A stretch of DNA of 33,357 bases from Xylanibacter ruminicola Ga6B6 (GTDB taxonomy: Bacteria; Bacteroidota; Bacteroidia; Bacteroidales; Bacteroidaceae), in contig NZ_JHXD01000028.1 of NCBI RefSeq assembly GCF_000687715.1, positions 1 through 33,357 on the forward strand. Direction: 5' to 3'. Below the pieces are notes generated by a model. That model did not search any database and was not told where the DNA came from. It saw nothing but the letters and a program-made list of their open reading frames with translations. Below, in pieces: positions 13,583-22,436 of this stretch. The translations under genes and the position numbers were made by a program. Within the stretch, counting starts at the first letter, position 1. Every line of letters begins with the position of its first letter.

Positions 13583-16500
13583 TTAGTCCTCCCAATTCTC
13601 CTGGCTCTTACGGATGTAAGACTTGTAACGGAGCTGAGCCATGCGCTGAGCCTCAGCGAAGAGCTCCTCGGCCTCGTTAGGATAAGCCTTCTTAACACTC
13701 AGGTAGCGAACCTCGCCAAGCAGGAAGTCGTGGAAGTTCTCCCAGTTAGGCTCCTTAGAGTCGAGAGAGAATGGGTTCTTGCCTTCCTCAGCCAGAGCTG
13801 GGTTGAAACGCCACAGGTGCCAGTAACCGCACTCAACAGCCTTCTTCTCCTCGGCCTGGCTCTTACCCATACCGCCCTTGGCCTTCAGACCGTGGTTGAT
13901 ACATGGAGCGTAGGCGATGATGATTGAAGGTCCGTGCCAAGCCTCAGCCTCGCGGATAGCCTTGAGGGTCTGTGCGTGGTCGGCGCCCATAGCAATCTGA
14001 GCTACGTATACATAACCGTAAGTGGTAGCAATCATACCCAGATCCTTCTTGCGGATGCGCTTACCCTGAGCAGCGAACTGTGCGATAGCACCAAGAGGAG
14101 TTGCCTTAGAAGCCTGACCACCGGTGTTAGAGTAAACCTCGGTATCGAGTACCAGGATGTTAACATCCTCGCCAGAAGCAATCACGTGGTCGAGACCGCC
14201 GTAACCGATGTCGTAAGAGGCACCGTCACCACCGATGATCCACTGTGAACGCTTAACCAGGTAGTGATCCAGAGTCTGGAGCTCCTTGCAAACTGGGCAG
14301 CCCTTAGCAGCGCTCTCGGCGATGCAAGCACGAAGCTTTGGAGCAATCTCCTTAGTCTTCTCAGCGTCGTCCTGATTAGCAATCCACTCCTGAGCAAGTG
14401 CCTTGTACTCGTCGCTGGCGTTGCCGTCGATCATCTCCTGCAGCAGCTTAGCTACGCGCTCCTTCATCTTCTTGTTACCAAGAGCCATACCCAGACCGAA
14501 CTCGCAGAAGTCCTCGAACAGAGAGTTGTTGAATACAGGACCCTGACCCTTCTCGTTCTTAGTGTAAGGTGTAGAAGGAATAGAAGCAGAGTAGATTGAA
14601 GAACATCCAGTAGCGTTGGCAATCATCTGGCGATCACCGAACAGCTGAGAAATCAGCTTAACGTATGGAGTCTCACCGCAACCAGAGCAAGCGCCAGAGA
14701 ACTCGAACAGAGGCTGAGCGAACTGTGAGTTCTTAACATTGCTCTTGATGTCAACCAGGTTCTGCTTGCTCTTAACGTTCTTAACCAGGTACTCCCAGTT
14801 CTTAGCCTCCTGAACCATATCGGCAGCATCAGGATTGAATGGAGCCATGGTAAGAGCCTTACCAGTCTTAGGATTGCCTGGGCAGATGTCTGCACAGTTA
14901 CCGCAACCCAGACAGTCGAGTACTGAAGTCTCGATGCGGAAGTGCATGCCCTTCATAGCGGCAGGAGCCTTCATCTCGAGAGTATCAGCAGCAGCTGCGA
15001 AGCCCTTCAGCTCCTCGTCGTCGAGAACGAATGGACGGATAGCAGCGTGAGGACAGATGTAAGCACACTGGTTACACTGGATACAGTTGTCCTTGTTCCA
15101 AACAGGAACGAAGGCCTCAACACCACGCTTCTCGTAAGCGGCTGTACCAACCTCCCAAGAACCGTCGACGGTGTTGTGCTTAACGAAGTCAGAAACCTTC
15201 AGCAGGTCGCCGGCCTGAGCGTTGATAGGACGAACCAGCTCCTTAACGAATGCAGGAGCGTCGTCGGCCTTAACCTCATCATCTGGCAGGTTAGCCCACT
15301 CAGGCTTAACTGTAAGCTGAACATACTCACCACCACGATCGATAGCGGCATAGTTCTTATCAACAACATCCTGACCCTTAGCTCCGTAAGACTTCAAGGC
15401 AGCAGCCTTCATCTTCTCAACAGCCAGCTCTACGGGGATTACGCCTGTAATACGGAAGAAGGCACTCTGCAGGATAGTGTTGGTACGGTTACCCAGACCA
15501 ATCTCCTGAGCAATCTTAGTAGCGTTGATGGTATAAACAGTAATGTTGTTCTGTGCGAAGTAACGCTTTACCTTGTTAGGCATGAACTTCTCGAGCTCGT
15601 CGGCGTCGAAGATGGTGTTCAGCAGGAACTGACCGTTCTTCTGCAAACCACGTGTAACATCGTACATGTGCAGGTAAGCCTGAACGTGGCAAGCTACGAA
15701 GTTAGGTGTAGTTACCAGGTAGGTAGAGCGGATAGGTGTATCACCGAAACGCAGGTGAGAGCAGGTGAAACCTCCCGACTTCTTAGAGTCGTAAGAGAAG
15801 TAAGCCTGGCAGTACTTGTCGGTGTTGTCACCAATAATCTTAACTGAGTTCTTGTTAGCACCTACGGTACCATCGGCACCCAGACCGTAGAACTTAGCCT
15901 GGAACATGCCAGCACCACCAAGGGCGATCTCCTCAACCTCAGGCAGAGAGGTGAAGGTAACATCGTCTACGATACCAACTGTGAAGTGGTTCTTTGGCTC
16001 GGGCATAGCGAGGTTGTTGAACACGCTGATGATCTGAGCTGGTGTGGTGTCGCGGCTACCAAGACCGTAGCGACCGCCAACGATAACTGGACGATCCTGA
16101 ACATCGTAGAAGGCATCCTTCACGTCGAGGTACAGAGGCTCGCCGTTAGCGCCTGGCTCCTTAGTACGATCCAGAACGGCAATCTTCTTAACTGTCTTAG
16201 GAACAGCAGCCAACAGGTGCTTAACTGAGAATGGACGATACAGGTGAACAGAGATCATACCAACCTTCTGACCGTTTGCGTTCAGGTAGTCGATAGCCTC
16301 GCGAGCTGCATCGGTAGCCGAACCCATCAGGATGATGATACGATCGGCATCCTCGGCTCCGTAGTATGAGAACAGGTGATACTCACGGCCGGTGATCTTA
16401 GAGATCTCGCCCAGGTACTTCTCTACTACCTCGGGTACTGCATCGTAATAAGGATTGCTAGCCTCGCGGTGTGTGAAGAAGGTCTCAGGGTTCTCGGCGG

Positions 16501-17158
16501 TACCGCGTGTTACAGGGCGCTCAGGGCTCATAGCACGATCGCGGAAACGCTTGATGTACTCTTCCTTAACCAGAGGACGGATATCCTCCATGTCCATCAT
16601 CTCAATCTTGTGATACTCGTGAGAGGTACGGAAACCATCGAAGAAGTTTACGAATGGAACCATAGTCTCGAGGGTAGCCAGGTGAGGAACAGCGGTAAGG
16701 TCCATAACCTCCTGAACTGAACCTGAGCAGAACATAGCAAAACCGGTCTGACGGCAAGCCATTACGTCCTGGTGGTCGCCAAAGATACACAGAGAGTGTG
16801 AAGCCAGCGTACGGGCAGATACGTCGAATACGCAAGGAATCAACTCACCGGCAATCTTGTACATGTTAGGGATCATCAGGAGCAAGCCCTGAGATGCGGT
16901 GAAGGTAGTAGTAAGGGCACCAGCCTGCAGCGAACCGTGAACGGCACCAGCAGCACCAGCCTCTGACTGCATTTCCTGAACTGAGACGTTCTGACCCCAG
17001 AGGTTCTTACGACCACGGGCAGCCCACTCGTCAACATGCTCCGCCATTGGCGAAGACGGGGTGATGGGGTAGATAGCAGCTACCTCCGAGAACATATAGC
17101 TCACGTGAGCTGCTGCCTCGTTACCATCACAGGTGATAAACTTCTTTTCTTTAGCCAT
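13583..17158 (-). CDS. nifJ: Pyruvate:ferredoxin (flavodoxin) oxidoreductase
   Basis: This 1191-aa protein has the full length of the single-chain homodimeric enzyme. It converts pyruvate, CoA and oxidised ferredoxin to acetyl-CoA, CO2 and reduced ferredoxin in the cytoplasm. Visible landmarks in order: the N-terminal pyruvate-binding domain (YPITPSSPMAEHVDEWAARG), the CoA-binding part, two 4Fe-4S clusters CIQCNQCAYICP (about 690) and CLGCGNCADICPG (about 750), a further CSGCGETPY cluster region, and the thiamine diphosphate site GDGASYDIGYGG (about 976) with VYSNTGGQAS (about 1003). All are intact. Codon use is strongly biased, as expected for a highly expressed enzyme. It is followed by a terminator; the upstream AAA ATPase gene is 68 nt away on the same strand. 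Confidence 0.97.
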   Translation of the reverse strand: MAKEKKFITCDGNEAAAHVSYMFSEVAAIYPITPSSPMAEHVDEWAARGRKNLWGQNVSVQEMQSEAGAAGAVHGSLQAGALTTTFTASQGLLLMIPNMYKIAGELIPCVFDVSARTLASHSLCIFGDHQDVMACRQTGFAMFCSGSVQEVMDLTAVPHLATLETMVPFVNFFDGFRTSHEYHKIEMMDMEDIRPLVKEEYIKRFRDRAMSPERPVTRGTAENPETFFTHREASNPYYDAVPEVVEKYLGEISKITGREYHLFSYYGAEDADRIIILMGSATDAAREAIDYLNANGQKVGMISVHLYRPFSVKHLLAAVPKTVKKIAVLDRTKEPGANGEPLYLDVKDAFYDVQDRPVIVGGRYGLGSRDTTPAQIISVFNNLAMPEPKNHFTVGIVDDVTFTSLPEVEEIALGGAGMFQAKFYGLGADGTVGANKNSVKIIGDNTDKYCQAYFSYDSKKSGGFTCSHLRFGDTPIRSTYLVTTPNFVACHVQAYLHMYDVTRGLQKNGQFLLNTIFDADELEKFMPNKVKRYFAQNNITVYTINATKIAQEIGLGNRTNTILQSAFFRITGVIPVELAVEKMKAAALKSYGAKGQDVVDKNYAAIDRGGEYVQLTVKPEWANLPDDEVKADDAPAFVKELVRPINAQAGDLLKVSDFVKHNTVDGSWEVGTAAYEKRGVEAFVPVWNKDNCIQCNQCAYICPHAAIRPFVLDDEELKGFAAAADTLEMKAPAAMKGMHFRIETSVLDCLGCGNCADICPGNPKTGKALTMAPFNPDAADMVQEAKNWEYLVKNVKSKQNLVDIKSNVKNSQFAQPLFEFSGACSGCGETPYVKLISQLFGDRQMIANATGCSSIYSASIPSTPYTKNEKGQGPVFNNSLFEDFCEFGLGMALGNKKMKERVAKLLQEMIDGNASDEYKALAQEWIANQDDAEKTKEIAPKLRACIAESAAKGCPVCKELQTLDHYLVKRSQWIIGGDGASYDIGYGGLDHVIASGEDVNILVLDTEVYSNTGGQASKATPLGAIAQFAAQGKRIRKKDLGMIATTYGYVYVAQIAMGADHAQTLKAIREAEAWHGPSIIIAYAPCINHGLKAKGGMGKSQAEEKKAVECGYWHLWRFNPALAEEGKNPFSLDSKEPNWENFHDFLLGEVRYLSVKKAYPNEAEELFAEAQRMAQLRYKSYIRKSQENWED

Positions 17159-17226
17159 TGTCTTTGATAACTATAAAAAAATGAATAACTATATGTGTAA
17201 ATTTTACTTAATAGACTCGTACATTA

Positions 17227-18420
17227 TTAATATAGGAATCCCAGTAGCCACAAGGGTATCTGGTTTTCTTTTCCTATCTCGGTATTGTAACGCGCATAAA
17301 TGATGTCGGGCGACGTGCGCAGCTTGCCGGTTGCCTTGGCATCTATCACGCGGAACTTTAGCTTCTCATCTACCACGTAGTTGGCATCGCGCGTGCTGCA
17401 GCTGTTAACCTTATGATCCTTCCACAGCGAGTTAACGAAGAATGTCTCCATCGCCTCCTGCTTATCTACCTGGATAGGATAGATGGCGTACATCAGGTTT
17501 GAGTTGTGCAGCATAATCTTGGTAGGTTTCTTGGGGAACTCCTGACCAACGGGGTAAATCAGATTCAGCAGACGGGCATCGGTAAGATACTTGATGTAGT
17601 TCATAACCGTGGCGCGGCTGGTTTCGATATCCTGTGCCAGCTTACTTACGTTAGGAGCCTTCGAGGCACCCTCTTCGGCAATCTGGTAGAACAGTTTCTT
17701 AATCTTCGTAAGGTATTTCAGCTCAATCTGCTTAACCAGAAGAATGTCTACCTCGGTCATCATGTTCATTGTCTTCAGCAAGTTCTCGCTGTAGTTGCGA
17801 TGCTCCTGGAAGAAGGGGTAGAACCCGTGGTGAATGTAATCCTGGAAATACTTGTTGGGCGATGCCTTAGGCAGGATCTGCTTGATAATATGCTCGTGAT
17901 CCTTCAGAATCTCCTCGAGTGTGTAGGGCTTGAAATTATTACCCGTCATCAGATTGATGAACTCGCGGAACGAGAAACCACGCAGGTTGTAGCTCTTTAC
18001 GATACCGTTAAGTTCGGGGTTCTCGTCTTTCAGGCGCATCACACTCGAACCTGTGAACACAATCTTCAGGTTGGGGTACAAGTCGTAGCACTTACGGAGC
18101 TCGCTACTCCAATCGGGTTGCTTAAACACCTGGTCGATCAGAAGTACACGACCGCCTTGCTTGTAGAACTTGCCTGCAAAGTTGGCGATGCCCTGACCCT
18201 GAAAGAAGAAGTTGTTCATGTTGATATACAGACATTGCTTGTCGAGTACATCAAAATTCTCCTTGGCGTACTGAAGTAGAAAAGTAGTTTTGCCGACACC
18301 TCGTGTGCCTTTAATACCAATCATGCGGTCGTTCCAGTTTATCTCATCCATAAGAATGCGACGAACCGGTGCATTTGCATGCTCTACGAGATATCTGTGC
18401 GTCCTGAAAAAAGCTTCCAT
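17227..18420 (-). CDS. AAA family ATPase (AAA_14/DUF4143-type) with Gln in Walker B
   Basis: This 397-aa soluble protein has an N-terminal AAA domain and a C-terminal winged-helix/DUF4143-like region. Walker A is GTRGVGKT (38-45). Walker B reads VLLIDQV (92-98), with Gln97 where most members have Glu. A sensor-type FTGSSVMRL follows near 120-130. The C-terminal part includes ETSRATVMNYIKYLTDARLL, a helix-turn-helix-like segment, and KFRVIDAKATGKLR, similar to the nuclease-like end of DUF4143 proteins. The cellular role of this family is unclear. It has a consensus promoter (18460-18490) divergent from the ATP-grasp gene, and nifJ follows 68 nt downstream without a clear promoter of its own, so the two may share transcripts. 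Confidence 0.8.
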   Translation of the reverse strand: MEAFFRTHRYLVEHANAPVRRILMDEINWNDRMIGIKGTRGVGKTTFLLQYAKENFDVLDKQCLYINMNNFFFQGQGIANFAGKFYKQGGRVLLIDQVFKQPDWSSELRKCYDLYPNLKIVFTGSSVMRLKDENPELNGIVKSYNLRGFSFREFINLMTGNNFKPYTLEEILKDHEHIIKQILPKASPNKYFQDYIHHGFYPFFQEHRNYSENLLKTMNMMTEVDILLVKQIELKYLTKIKKLFYQIAEEGASKAPNVSKLAQDIETSRATVMNYIKYLTDARLLNLIYPVGQEFPKKPTKIMLHNSNLMYAIYPIQVDKQEAMETFFVNSLWKDHKVNSCSTRDANYVVDEKLKFRVIDAKATGKLRTSPDIIYARYNTEIGKENQIPLWLLGFLY

Positions 18421-18459
18421 TCCTGCTTGATTTGTTTCTTTGTACTTTTAAAAGTGGTG

Positions 18460-18490
18460 CAAAGATACACATTTTATCTTAAATTGCAAA
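18460..18490 (-). promoter_or_regulatory. Promoter of the AAA ATPase gene
   Basis: On the minus strand TTTG (complement of 18487-18490), a 19-nt spacer and TATCTTTG (complement of 18460-18467) fit the consensus. It is back to back with the promoter of the ATP-grasp gene. Confidence 0.7.
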
Positions 18491-18497
18491 CTCTAAC

Positions 18498-18529
18498 TTG
18501 CAAAATCTCAAAAAAAAGTAGTAATTTTG
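18498..18529 (+). promoter_or_regulatory. Promoter of the ATP-grasp gene
   Basis: TTGC (18498-18501), a 20-nt spacer and TAATTTTG (18522-18529). The ATG follows by 17 nt, giving a leader of about ten bases. Confidence 0.6.
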
Positions 18530-18546
18530 CGCCAAAATTGAATAAA

Positions 18547-19596
18547 ATGGCAAAATTATACGTATTTAATCCAGAACACGACCTTGCTTTGGCTGCAAAC
18601 CTCTCAAATTTTACTGCGCCGCATGCCGGACGACAGTTGCGACATGATTTGGGATACCTGCCCGCACTTTGGGCCGGCGACGAGGATCTGATTCTGGTGG
18701 ATGATGTGGAAACAGCCGTGAGGGCTTATGGCCGATTAAGGGCCAAAGTGGGTGGAACACCCAAGAAGTTTATCAATGCATCGCAGTTGGCGAACGAGGA
18801 TATTACCGATGTGGAGCCTTGGGGCTGGGATCTGGCCTTGCGTGCTTTCTTGAAGCGTAAGGGGGTAGATGTCGTGCCTGATGAGGAACAGATAGAGGTG
18901 ATTCGCGACTTGTCGCATCGCAAGCATGCCGTAGATCTGTTGCGAGAGCTGCAGTTGCCAGGCTGTATCGGTACTTCATGTTGTGCTGATACCATCTTCG
19001 AGATTCGTGATGAGATGAGGCTTCATGGTAAGGTGGTGGTAAAAGCCCCGTGGAGCAGTAGTGGGCGAGGGGTGCGCTTCTTAAACGTAGCTTTCGATGA
19101 GTATCAGGAGCGTTGGATTAAGAACATCGTCAAGAATCAAGGATGTGTAGTAGTTGAGCCTTATTATAATAAGGTGAAAGATTTTGGTATGGAGTTTGTG
19201 AGCGATGGCAAAGGCCGGGTTTCTTATCTGGGATTATCGCTGTTTCACACCAAGAACGGTGCCTATACGGGCAACCTGATTGCTACCGAAGATGAGAAAC
19301 AGGAATTGATAAGTAATTATATACCAGCGGCTTTGCTGGTCGAAGTTAGAGAAAAGATATGCCAGTATATGGGCCAGAAATTAAAGGAAAAATATCGCGG
19401 ACCGTTCGGTGTGGATATGATGCTGGTATCAACCGCCGATAAGGACGGGTTCCTGCTGCATCCATGTGTTGAGATAAATCTGCGTCGCACCATGGGCCAT
19501 GTGGCGCTGGCCATACAGCCCTTTGCCGATGGCTTTACACGTGTGATGCGAATAGAATATACCGATAAATACAAGATGCACGTGGTAAAGCGATAG
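18547..19596 (+). CDS. ATP-grasp domain protein of unknown substrate
   Basis: This 349-aa soluble protein starts MAKLYVFNPEHDLALAANLS. The N-terminal ~120 residues look like a pre-ATP-grasp Rossmann-like domain. The middle has the nucleotide-binding strand KVVVKAPWSSSGRGVRFLN, and the C-terminal part the metal-binding pattern FGVDMMLV...HPCVEINLRRTMGHVAL, as in carboxylate-amine ligases. Such enzymes join a carboxylate to an amine or thiol using ATP; substrate and product are not known to me. The family seems conserved among Bacteroidales as a single gene. An upstream in-frame Met (18379) lies in the opposing ATPase gene and before the promoter, so I start at 18547. A shared bidirectional terminator follows. 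Confidence 0.75.
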   Translation: MAKLYVFNPEHDLALAANLSNFTAPHAGRQLRHDLGYLPALWAGDEDLILVDDVETAVRAYGRLRAKVGGTPKKFINASQLANEDITDVEPWGWDLALRAFLKRKGVDVVPDEEQIEVIRDLSHRKHAVDLLRELQLPGCIGTSCCADTIFEIRDEMRLHGKVVVKAPWSSSGRGVRFLNVAFDEYQERWIKNIVKNQGCVVVEPYYNKVKDFGMEFVSDGKGRVSYLGLSLFHTKNGAYTGNLIATEDEKQELISNYIPAALLVEVREKICQYMGQKLKEKYRGPFGVDMMLVSTADKDGFLLHPCVEINLRRTMGHVALAIQPFADGFTRVMRIEYTDKYKMHVVKR

Positions 19597-19614
19597 CATC
19601 TGATTGCAAAAAGT

Positions 19615-19650
19615 AATCCCTGCCAAACTACATTGGCAGGGATTTCTCTT
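19615..19650. terminator. Bidirectional terminator between ATP-grasp and biotin carrier genes
   Basis: The perfect 11-bp stem AATCCCTGCCA/TGGCAGGGATT (19615-19625 with 19634-19644) has an 8-nt loop. It is followed by TCTCTTTATT on the plus strand and by ACTTTTTG on the minus strand. It lies between two convergent stop codons (19596 and 19672). Confidence 0.9.
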
Positions 19651-19671
19651 TATTATTAATAAGGTGTAATC

Positions 19672-20100
19672 TTACTCGATAACGATCAAAGCATCGTCCT
19701 CCATTACACTCTCACCAACCTTTACGCAAATAGCTGTAACCTTACCGTCCTTCTCGGCAGCCAGGTTGTTGGCCATCTTCATAGCCTCGAGAACTACTAC
19801 TGTATCGCCAGCCTTTACCTCGTCGCCCTCGGCAACCAGAATGTCGGTAATAACACCTGGCAGAGGAGCCTTTACGGCATTGGCCTTGTTTACAGCGCCC
19901 TTGTTGGCTGCAGGAGCGTCGTCGGCAGCAGCTGTTGCAGCGGCCTTAACTACTGGCTTCTTCTTCTCAGGTTCAGCCTGCTTCTCCATTTCAACGGTAT
20001 ACTGTTCGCCGTTAACGGTCAGGGTAGCGATGTTATCAGTAATATCGCCTACCACAACCTCGTACTTGTTTCCATTAATGGTATACTTGTATTCTTTCAT
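19672..20100 (-). CDS. mmdC: Biotin carboxyl carrier subunit (methylmalonyl-CoA decarboxylase type)
   Basis: From the Met at 20098-20100 this is a 142-aa protein. An N-terminal beta segment (MKEYKYTINGNKYEVVVGDI) leads to an Ala/Pro/Lys-rich linker (about 40-75) and a C-terminal biotinyl domain with APLPGVI and the biotin site EAMKM (Lys108). It carries the carboxyl group for the adjacent carboxyltransferase. The start at 20100 is chosen over an upstream Met (20142) because that one overlaps the 50-aa gene and the family starts MKEY. The gene begins 2 nt after the stop of the 50-aa gene and ends at a bidirectional terminator, so it is last in its operon. The exact symbol depends on whether the complex decarboxylates methylmalonyl-CoA or carboxylates propionyl-CoA. 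Confidence 0.9.
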   Translation of the reverse strand: MKEYKYTINGNKYEVVVGDITDNIATLTVNGEQYTVEMEKQAEPEKKKPVVKAAATAAADDAPAANKGAVNKANAVKAPLPGVITDILVAEGDEVKAGDTVVVLEAMKMANNLAAEKDGKVTAICVKVGESVMEDDALIVIE

Positions 20101-20102
20101 TT

Positions 20103-20255
20103 TTAGGGATGTTGAGTGAATGTTTGCGCATAGCCGTTCCACTGGGTGGGGCGCGCGTTAATTGTTATAATGCCCGTTTCAACGTCGTGAACGTTGTTTC
20201 CCAGATGCTCGTGCAGGGCCAGGGCAATTGCAGCATATACTTCGTTATTATTCAT
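20103..20255 (-). CDS. Small decarboxylase subunit, epsilon (MmdE)-like (50 aa)
   Basis: This small gene encodes 50 aa: it starts MNNNEVYAAIALALHEHLGN and ends ITINARPTQWNGYAQTFTQHP. It fits exactly between neighbours: 16 nt after the carboxyltransferase stop and 2 nt before the biotin-carrier start. The pattern AAIALAL...HE...ITI...W resembles the C-terminal extension of Na+-pump decarboxylase delta subunits and the short epsilon subunit of Veillonella methylmalonyl-CoA decarboxylase, which stabilises the complex. I recall that similarity rather than having tested it. It has no membrane anchor, unlike OadG/MmdD. Operon position and coding character make it very likely a real gene. Confidence 0.75.
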   Translation of the reverse strand: MNNNEVYAAIALALHEHLGNNVHDVETGIITINARPTQWNGYAQTFTQHP

Positions 20256-20271
20256 GTTAATCAATTGTCAA

Positions 20272-21837
20272 TTACATAGGTATGTTACCGTGCTTCTTAG
20301 CGGGCAGCGAGTCGCGCTTGGTAGCGAGCTGAGCCAGACCGCGGCAGATGCGGAAACGAGTGTTGCGTGGCTCGATAACATCATCGATGTAGCCATACTT
20401 GGCAGCCTGATAAGGATTAGCGAAGAGCTCGTTGTACTCGTCCTCCTTCTCAGCGATGAATGCCTTAACGTCCTCGCCAGCCTCTTTCTTAGCCTTAGCC
20501 TCCTTAGCGTACAGTACGGCAGCAGCACCCGATGCACCCATAACGGCGATCTCGGCTGATGGCCATGCGTAGTTAAGGTCGGTATGCAGCTGCTTAGAGC
20601 CCATAACGATGTGTGAACCACCGTACGACTTACGCAGAGTAACAGTAATCTTGGGTACAGTAGCCTCGCCGTAAGCGTAGAGCAGCTGAGCACCGTGCAG
20701 GATAACTGCGTTGTACTCCTGACCAGTACCAGGCAGGAATCCTGGAACGTCTACGAGAGATACGATAGGAATATTGAAGGCGTCGCAGAAACGAACGAAA
20801 CGGGCACCCTTACGGCTGGCGTTAACGTCGAGTACACCTGCGTAGCAAGCAGGCTGGTTAGCTACGATACCTACGCTCTGACCGTTGAAGCGAGCGAAAC
20901 CTACGATGATGTTCTTAGCGAACTTAGGCTGTACCTCGAAGAACTCGCCGTTATCGGTAATAGCGGCGATAACCTTGTACATATCGTATGCCTCGTTGGG
21001 GTTCTCGGGGATAATCTCGTTCAGAGTGTCCTCCATACGGTTGATAGGATCGGTGCAAGGCTTAGAAGGAGCTGTCTCCATGTTGTTTGATGGGATGTAG
21101 CTCAGCAGAGTCTTGATCATCTGCAGACCCTCTTCCTCGGTCTTAGCTGTGAAGTGGGTTACACCCGACTTGGTAGCGTGAACCGATGCACCACCCAGGT
21201 GCTCCTGGTCGATATCCTCGCCAGTTACGGTCTTTACAACCTTTGGACCTGTGAGGAACATGTATGATGTACCCTCCATCATCAGAGTAAAGTCGGTAAG
21301 AGCGGGGCTGTAAACAGAACCACCGGCGCAAGGACCGAAGATACCTGAAATCTGAGGAATAACACCTGAAGCCAGGATGTTACGCTCGAAGATCTCGGCG
21401 AAACCAGCCAGAGAGTTGATACCCTCCTGAATACGTGCACCACCCGAATCGTTGATACCGATAACAGGAGCGCCCATCTTCATGGCCATATCCATAATCT
21501 TACAAATCTTCTGACTCATAGTCTCCGACAGAGAACCTGCGTGTACAGTAAAGTCCTGTGCGAAGACGAATACCAGACGACCATCGATAGTACCTGAACC
21601 GGCTACTACACCATCACCAAGGAACTGCTTCTTCTCCATGCCGAAGTTATGGCAGCGATGCTCCTTAAACATATCGTACTCTTCGAACGAACCCTCGTCG
21701 AGCAGCATGTCAATACGCTCACGAGCGGTATACTTACCACGGTCGTGCTGTTTCTGAATAGCTTTCTCACCACCACCGAGACGGGCCTGTTCGCGCTTCT
21801 CGATGAGTTGCTTGATTTTTTCTAACTGTTTGCTCAT
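20272..21837 (-). CDS. mmdA: Methylmalonyl-CoA decarboxylase alpha / propionyl-CoA carboxylase beta-type carboxyltransferase
   Basis: This 521-aa protein has the two crotonase-like halves of acyl-CoA carboxyltransferases. N-terminal half: [47 protein letters not shown] and [16 protein letters not shown] (oxyanion glycines). C-terminal half: [36 protein letters not shown] and [14 protein letters not shown]. The length is normal. The enzyme moves CO2 between methylmalonyl-CoA/propionyl-CoA and biotin on the carrier protein. It lies between the epimerase (38 nt) and the 50-aa subunit (16 nt). In Prevotella-like fermenters this step releases propionyl-CoA in the succinate pathway. Whether it works as a decarboxylase or as a carboxylase cannot be told from this subunit alone. 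Confidence 0.93.
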   Translation of the reverse strand: MSKQLEKIKQLIEKREQARLGGGEKAIQKQHDRGKYTARERIDMLLDEGSFEEYDMFKEHRCHNFGMEKKQFLGDGVVAGSGTIDGRLVFVFAQDFTVHAGSLSETMSQKICKIMDMAMKMGAPVIGINDSGGARIQEGINSLAGFAEIFERNILASGVIPQISGIFGPCAGGSVYSPALTDFTLMMEGTSYMFLTGPKVVKTVTGEDIDQEHLGGASVHATKSGVTHFTAKTEEEGLQMIKTLLSYIPSNNMETAPSKPCTDPINRMEDTLNEIIPENPNEAYDMYKVIAAITDNGEFFEVQPKFAKNIIVGFARFNGQSVGIVANQPACYAGVLDVNASRKGARFVRFCDAFNIPIVSLVDVPGFLPGTGQEYNAVILHGAQLLYAYGEATVPKITVTLRKSYGGSHIVMGSKQLHTDLNYAWPSAEIAVMGASGAAAVLYAKEAKAKKEAGEDVKAFIAEKEDEYNELFANPYQAAKYGYIDDVIEPRNTRFRICRGLAQLATKRDSLPAKKHGNIPM

Positions 21838-21875
21838 TTCTTTTTTTATATTTTGAGAATATACTTTCTTTATGA

Positions 21876-22286
21876 TTACTCAGGGTGCTCACAGAGCTCT
21901 GTCAAGATACCGCAGGTTGATTTGGGGTGCAGGAAAGCGATGTTCAATCCCTCGGCGCCCTTGCGTGGTTTCTCGTCGATCAGGCGAACGCCCTTCTCCG
22001 AAACCTCGGCCAGACCTTTGGCTACACCGTCCTCAACACAGAAGGCTACATGATGTACGCCCTTGTTGCCTTTGTCAAGCCACTTCTGGATGGTGCTCTC
22101 AGGTGATGTGGGCTCCAGCAACTCAAGCTTTACCTCGCCGCAACGCAGAAAGGCTGTTTTCACTTTCTGGTCCTCAACTACTTCTGTTGCATAACACTCC
22201 AGACCCAGCACGTCGGTAAAATACGGCAGGCTTTCTTCAATGCTCTGGACGGCAATACCCAGATGCTCAATGTGCGAAATCTTCAT
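21876..22286 (-). CDS. mce: Methylmalonyl-CoA epimerase
   Basis: This 136-aa protein of the glyoxalase/VOC fold has the expected landmarks: a first metal ligand in [12 protein letters not shown] (His8), [16 protein letters not shown] (second His) and a C-terminal Glu in [11 protein letters not shown]. It interconverts the R and S forms of methylmalonyl-CoA between methylmalonyl-CoA mutase and the decarboxylase. I start at the Met at 22284-22286, as in the family; the frame is open up to 22331 but that part crosses the promoter. It is the first gene of the operon with the carboxyltransferase 38 nt downstream. Confidence 0.95.
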   Translation of the reverse strand: MKISHIEHLGIAVQSIEESLPYFTDVLGLECYATEVVEDQKVKTAFLRCGEVKLELLEPTSPESTIQKWLDKGNKGVHHVAFCVEDGVAKGLAEVSEKGVRLIDEKPRKGAEGLNIAFLHPKSTCGILTELCEHPE

Positions 22287-22320
22287 AACCTTAAAAATTA
22301 GAATTAATATTTTCGAATTG

Positions 22321-22351
22321 CAAAGGTACAAAACTTATTGGATAATCCAAC
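22321..22351 (-). promoter_or_regulatory. Promoter of the methylmalonyl-CoA operon
   Basis: The minus strand reads TTGG (-33, complement of 22347-22350), a 19-nt spacer and TACCTTTG (complement of 22321-22328). It precedes the epimerase start by about 35 nt. Confidence 0.65.
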
Positions 22352-22370
22352 CTTATTTTGCTTTTTTTAT

Positions 22371-22412
22371 TAAAAAAAAGAGATTGTAGCGCGTTTTCGG
22401 CTACAATCTCTT
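22371..22412 (-). terminator. Terminator of the LruC-type lipoprotein gene
   Basis: A perfect 13-bp stem (22378-22390 with 22400-22412, AAGAGATTGTAGC and its complement) has a 9-nt loop. On the minus strand it runs into a long T-tract (complement of 22372-22379). It lies 24 nt past the stop codon. Confidence 0.92.
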
Positions 22413-22436
22413 GTTTATTGTGTATATTTACTCAGC

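Noticed and set aside
14942..15847. Plus-strand frame of 301 codons opposite nifJ
   Set aside because: It lies wholly within the strongly conserved nifJ coding sequence and arises from its biased codons.
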